Below are positions 59,212 through 64,000 of a stretch of 64,000 nucleotides of DNA, in pieces (positions within the stretch are counted from its first letter, which is position 1; each line of letters begins with the position of its first letter). The notes under the pieces were generated by a model that searched no databases, had not been told where the DNA came from, and saw nothing but the letters and a program-made list of their open reading frames with translations. Origin of the DNA: Isoetes taiwanensis (taxonomy: Eukaryota > Streptophyta > Lycopodiopsida > Isoetales > Isoetaceae); contig JAJEKV010000066.1 in NCBI GenBank assembly GCA_021234155.1, positions 2,220,128 to 2,284,127 of the forward strand. The letters run 5' to 3'. Both the position numbers and the translations under genes were made by a program.

Positions 59212-59401
59212 GTGTGGTGGGTGTTGGTGGGTGTGGTTAGTCCACTCGTCCACAGCACATTGAGGTCTCGTGTTGAACCTCACTGGGATCTTGGCATCCT
59301 AGGACCTTTGGCCCCAGTATCCTTGTAGGGGTGGTGCTCCTTGAAGAGGGGCGTCATTATATCCTAAGGGGATGCCGGCTTGTACTCTGACGTTAAAAAT
59401 A

Positions 59402-59402
<1 letters not shown>
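59212..59402 (+). mobile_element. tRNA-derived SINE with (CT)n tail
   Basis: An A-box-like GTGGTTAGTCCACTCGTCC and a B-box-like GAGGTCTCGTGTTGAACCTC (59260-59279) are followed by a body. The end GGGGATGCCGGC...CTCTGACGTTAAAAATAC leads into (CT)n at 59403-59438. The general plan and 3' end agree with the SINEs at 28.6 and 44.6 kb. Confidence 0.6.

Positions 59403-59438
<36 letters not shown>
59403..59438. repeat. (CT)n microsatellite at a SINE tail
   Basis: Eighteen CT units directly after GACGTTAAAAATACAT. Confidence 0.95.
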
Positions 59439-59439
<1 letters not shown>

Positions 59440-59928
59440 CGTAGCTATGGGCTTTCGAGTGAACCAATTTCTCTCGATTTCCATTCATCTTTTTGTTCTT
59501 TCTTATATAAAATGTTTGTTGCTGCTTGGCCTGTCAGGCTTCTAACTCATTGTCTTGCCTTGACTTTCCATGAGGTCGGTTGTGTGCAGTGACTGGACGA
59601 TCCTCTTTCATGGCGGTTCCCGAGCAGTCTCTACGTGTTTGGGGGTCGAGTTGGTGTCCTGGATTCGATGGGGCGATGGAAAACGATGTTGGTCTGGTGG
59701 AGTCATCGGGGGATTTTGGCAGTTACATATGCTTTGAGATGAGGCAGTTGATGCTTAACTTGGGGTGTTTGGGCTACCTAAGATGTTCTTCTGATTGTTA
59801 TATTGTTACTCACTCATTTGGGGTTATTTGTAAACTCCTATGATTCATTGTACTCATTTCATTCAGCTCAATGAAAACACCACTTCACGGATGTTGATAT
59901 TTGTGCATAAGGACCTTTCCCTAGAATG

Positions 59929-60791
59929 CACAATAATAGCTATAAGGCGGAGCTGTATAATTGGGCCCACCAATCGCACCTATTCAAGGTACTAGAGGAA
60001 CCTGTGCTGTATGGGATCGAGGTCTAGGGCCCGGTGGTCTATCCCCCCACTTGGAATGATATGGAGCAGATGCAGAAAGCTTTCTTGGCACGAGCCCTGG
60101 GGGTAAAGTCCACAGTTCCATACCAAATAGTGTTGTAGGAGACAGGCTTCTTGCCTGTTCAGAAGGGGGGCACTCGCCTCCCTAACCTTGCTTACACTGG
60201 CGGGAAAAGAGAGCTCAGTGGTTGGCCATCACATGTGCATCAGAGTGTGAACAGAGACAGACCTCCACAGCCTCAAACAATACCTTGATACATGCTTCAT
60301 CGACAAGCTTTGGGATGCCAGCACCCTTGAACAGGTCAAGACGGCACATTACTAAGGCCACATAAACCCCATGCTGGAGCAGGGCCCGCAACGTTACCTG
60401 CTCACCCATTTACTCATGAAAATGCACAGATCCATTGCCGCTATCCGTACAGGCGCACACCATCTCTGGATTGAGGCGGGGAGATGTGGGAGCTGCGCCA
60501 GGAGAGGCTTTGTCAATACTGCCAAGTTGGAGCTATGGAAGACGAATGCCACACCCTTCAGAGCTGTCCAGTATGTGATGAAATTTGGACATGCTATGTT
60601 GAGCTGGTCCGGCCTAGCCAGCCCTTGCATGAGATGTTGAGCACGGCCTCGGTACGTATGCTAGGATCATACCTTCAAGAGGTTATGGATCGCTGGGATC
60701 AGCTCGGTCCTCGGGCATTTGCAAATGCAAAAATTAGTTGCTTTGTCTCCATAAACGATTTACTTAATGGAGAAAAATGGAATGATCATTA
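59929..60791 (+). pseudogene. LINE ORF2, C-terminal part with zinc knuckle
   Basis: Continues the LINE after the 9.3-kb insertion: AELYNWAHQSHLFKVLEEPV and LYGIEV (about 59950-60030), FLARALGVKS (60088), ETGFLPVQ (60140), RYLLTHLLMKMHRSIAAIRT (60392) and the zinc knuckle CQYCQVGAMEDECHTLQSC (60515-60571). It ends at a stop at 60790-60792. Joining 50613-50616 directly to 59929 keeps the frame (LYVM then HNNSYKAEL), which supports a clean insertion. In-frame stops show the LINE itself is dead. Confidence 0.8.
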
Positions 60792-63547
60792 AAGAACAGA
60801 ATGACATTTGATTTTGGGAATTTGTTAAAGGATAAGATAAACCACTTGCAAGTAAAAGTAAACGGGACTTTCATATATTACCAAAGAGTGCACTCTAGAA
60901 ATACTATGTTCGCCATCACAAAAATGCCAATTAAATCATAGAAAAACCATATGTAAAAACACACAAAAAAATAGAAGTAATTGCGTATTTTGGTGTGTTA
61001 TGTGAGATCTTATTTTTTTGGTTGAAAAAAAAAATTCAAAAAACACCATGAGCGACATATAAAAGAGGAAACGAGAAGATCAAAAGAATTGAGTAAATAT
61101 CAAGAAGGTCATGAAGATTGATGAAATAAAAGTTCATGAGAAGATAGAAAGAACAGGTGGTCATGTGGCAAATCCTTACCCAAGACTTGGAGCTCATAAA
61201 ATATGCTGGAAGAATCCTTGTTCTTATAGAAAGCTTTTGCTCTTGGCAAGAACCAGACAGATTTCTATTGATGAGCACGAAATAATTTAAGGGCTAAAAT
61301 TTTGGCTAAAGTAAGTGGAAAGTGAGAATTTACTTTAGCTTAATATTCTTCGCATGCACATCGACCTTTGGGCTCTTTCACCAAACACATATCTTCGATG
61401 CAACTTCGAGGTCTTAACCTCATATGGTTTTGGCCTCCAAAACCTGATGGAATAATAAAGATCAAGATGGGTAAGAACTTTTAAAATCATCATGAATAGT
61501 TTGTCTAAGGCAATGGGATATGCTTTTGAAGATGTTAACTATTAGGTTGTGCTTTTGATAATATCCACTAACGAATTTTTGAACTCGTAAAGAAGTTTGC
61601 TTTATATAATACAATCAGTGGCTTGGTGGTGCTTGTTCACCAACGCATGTCAACCTATTACTATGCCTTTTCAGTTGCAAGAAGATAATCCATGCTTCTC
61701 AAAGCAATTCAATAAGAAAAATTGGCAGACACAAATCCATTCCAATGATTTTTCTTTTTTGCAAAATTCGATTCCAGATGAAGAATGAAGAGTGCTTTGG
61801 CATGTGGCATCCATGCCGAGGAACTTATCATGAGAAGAACTCCTATACGGCTTTTCAATGCCTTATTCACAATTCGACCTAAGTCCCAATTCGACCTACC
61901 CATCGAAACCATACAAAAAAGGATTAGTGATTTTTAGAATATCGGAAATCTTTGTAGGCCACCAAAACACTAACAATCTTAGGAAATGAAAAAAAAAAAA
62001 ATTGCAAAAACTTTTATACCAAACCGGAAAAACCCAATTTTAGCTAATAAGAAATATGGGATTACTAGGCTGTTAAGTCTTCACCATAAGTTCAACTCTA
62101 CCGCTTATTGGATTCGTGCTGAAGAGGAGAGTAGTAAATCTTGAATTATGATAAAAAAACGTAAAAGCTGCCCTTGCTAAAGCTGTATGAAATTTGACAT
62201 TTCTGCGCACAAACATGTGTTTATTCCCCTCCAAGTTGATCATCAAGGCCGATAAATCCAATTTAACTTATTTGGCTTGATGTGGTTGAGGATTTCATGA
62301 TATTTCAACTAACTTTCTCTTTCTTTGCTTGGTTCCAACAGAAAACTTGTTTGCTTCCCGCATGCTTTACTTTAAAAAGATGATGATGATGGTTTTTTTA
62401 ATGTCCGCAAGAAGCCATTTTACAGGCTAATATAAGCCACGAAAAACCATTGAAAAATAATCTTGAAGGGATGGATGGGCCTATGTCGATGCAATTTGAG
62501 AGATAAGATGGTAGATGGGTTGGCTTTGTCTTGCAAAGTTTGCTCCAATATTTATTCTTCCATGAAAAAATAGGAAAATACAGTAAATAAGAGGCAACGG
62601 GTAAGTGGAACCGAATTGAATTGAATTGAATTGGCTTAACTTTCGTGATCCAGAGAAACCAAAAGGAACAGTAGGCAAAGCTACTAGACAAATTTCAAAT
62701 GGAGACCAATAAAGTTGTTGTTGAACCATACATGAGATATAAGGACAATGAAATTAATAGTTTATTTTTAAGTATCTCTGCTACTGCTACTGACTATTTG
62801 TGAATAGGGTCAACAAACGCGACGCTAGTGTACCATTTTTAGGGCCCAAATATTCAAAGATCCTTTGTTATAGTCACCATGTACCATTCATAGAGTCAAT
62901 ATTCAATAACCCCTTACTATGAGTTAGTATTGGAAACAATGTTTTTGAGGCACGTTATATTTCATGCAAATGGGTTTACTTGGCACATTGCTTAGAAATA
63001 TGGCATGTCTTTGACACGTTTTGGACACTACTGTTGCAAACTATTTCTGACATGTTATTTGAAAAATGGTATAGTCGATGGGCATAATTTGAGCAATACA
63101 TTAAACTCATAGGTACACCTTTATGAGGTTGTCAATTTTAATGTTACCGTGCACGGAGGTCGATAAAAACAAGAGGTGCAAGGGGTGTTGTAACGGGGAT
63201 TATGGTAGTAGATGCAGTATTGATAAAATTGAGGTTATTATGTGATACAAGAGTAGGACAATGAGTCATATGTGGAAATATGTAGCACTTGTTTGGTATG
63301 GTTGGAGGCATACAAAAGTGTGGCACAATAAATGAAAGCAATAGTGTAAGCAAAAGCAAGGTTGAAAAATTTCAAAGAAAATTCCACTCATAATAATGAA
63401 ATGGTGGGGTGGGGCATGACCCCACAAAATGCCAAACAAAAGTGGAAGAAAGCTGGCCGGACCCAAAATTAATCTCACCCCCAAAAATTGGGAAGCAGAA
63501 GCAGCATACTTGCAACGGGAAGAATCGCGCATGCTTGATCGAGGGCT
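60792..63547. other. Unassigned AT-rich DNA
   Basis: Contains at 61283-61335 an inverted match to the end of the 10.1-10.85 kb repeat (ATAATTTAAGGGCTAAA). The LINE 3' end probably lies within the first few hundred bases. No gene recognised. Confidence 0.4.
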
Positions 63548-63716
63548 ATGGAGCTGCCCGGATCTCTGCTCGTGCCTCTGGCGGTCGGGATTCTCCTGAT
63601 AATCAGCGTTAACTCTGCCCTCTATTTGGTGCTCAACGATGGCCCAAATGCTCCGCATTCTCATCCAAATGTTTCTGCTCCTTCTTCGCCTGCTTTCTTT
63701 CAGATTCGTCCTCCAG
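63548..63716 (+). CDS. Probable first exon of a signal-anchored protein gene (partial)
   Basis: ATG 63548 opens a frame with a short N-terminus and a strong hydrophobic segment (LLVPLAVGILLIISVNSALY, residues 7-26). A Pro/Ser/Asn-rich stretch follows, then a donor at IRPPG (CCAG, then GTACTT at 63717). Only 56 codons are visible and the gene continues past the window. The layout is that of a type II membrane protein such as a Golgi enzyme, or of a secreted protein, but no family can be named. GC content is higher than in the flanks, as expected for a real exon. Confidence 0.5.
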
Positions 63717-64000
63717 GTACTTATATTTCGCCTCTGTTTTTTCCTTGTTGTTTTTTTTTTTCCGTGAATTCATTTGCATCTTTAGCTTTCATTCATCTAT
63801 TCGGCATTCGTTCAATCGGAGGATCTGCTTTCCTTTCCTTTCCTTTCCCTTCCCCATCGCTTTTTCTCTTTGGTCCTCCTTTGTTGACCTCTTGTCGACC
63901 TTTGTTTTTTATTAGTATATTGCTTTAATGCCATAGTTATTTAGTGTTATAACACTTTTTGGGAAAATTACCAATATGCAACTCATAAAGCACCTTGAAC

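Overview
This 64-kb window is nuclear DNA from a land plant. Evidence: an intact multi-exon cystathionine gamma-synthase gene (minus strand, 36.5-39.3 kb) with a plastid-type N-terminal extension and the plant-specific MTO1 motif, an LTR element whose primer-binding site matches initiator-tRNA-Met, Copia gag/integrase pieces, Helitron 3' ends, tRNA-derived SINEs, and spliceosomal introns. Very few genes lie in a sea of decayed transposons. That suits a large plant genome, possibly a fern or other non-flowering vascular plant, but the species cannot be fixed from the sequence alone.

Layout. 1-3.5 kb: two adjacent giant inverted repeats. The second is a palindromic pair of about 0.8-kb LTRs facing each other across one primer-binding site. 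Both carry a family of tiny 13-15-nt hairpins with changing stems and a constant TCCGC loop. 3.9-4.7 kb: a minisatellite whose unit holds a palindrome. 5.1-6.0 kb: a decayed Merlin/IS1595-like transposase. 6.3-8.3 kb: LINE fragments. 8.4-10.1 kb: a truncated Copia. 10.1-10.9 kb: an AT-rich repeat. 11.1-13.1 kb: a 2-kb retroposon with ORF1 only, poly-A and a 20-bp target-site duplication, inserted in an older open frame. 13.9-14.6 kb: Copia gag on the minus strand. 15-20.1 kb: repeats around three exons of a C2/GRAM-type gene, ending in a Helitron 3' end. 22.6-28.1 kb: a Myb/SANT ORF and a DDE transposase of PIF/Harbinger type, convergent, with an unclassified composite repeat and a 202-codon ORF between them. 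28.5-36.4 kb: SINEs, a microsatellite, a MITE-like element, foldbacks and unassigned DNA.

36.5-39.3 kb: the cystathionine gamma-synthase gene, 11 exons, 566 codons, the only gene that is clearly intact. 41.8-45.6 kb: a tandem segmental duplication holding LINE C-terminal fragments. 47.1-60.8 kb: one L1-like LINE (ORF1 end, endonuclease, reverse transcriptase, C-terminal zinc knuckle). It is split by a 0.54-kb long-TIR MITE and by a 9.3-kb insertion. The insertion is two tandem units (8.0 and 1.3 kb) that share both ends but not their interiors and are bounded by AATG at all three junctions. 63.5 kb to the right edge: a probable first exon of a gene for a signal-anchored protein that runs out of the window.

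The genes do not form an operon or pathway. The connecting theme is nested insertion. The LINE and SINE families share a 3' end resembling GACGTTAAAA followed by short tandem repeats, and those tails appear to have seeded the window's microsatellites.
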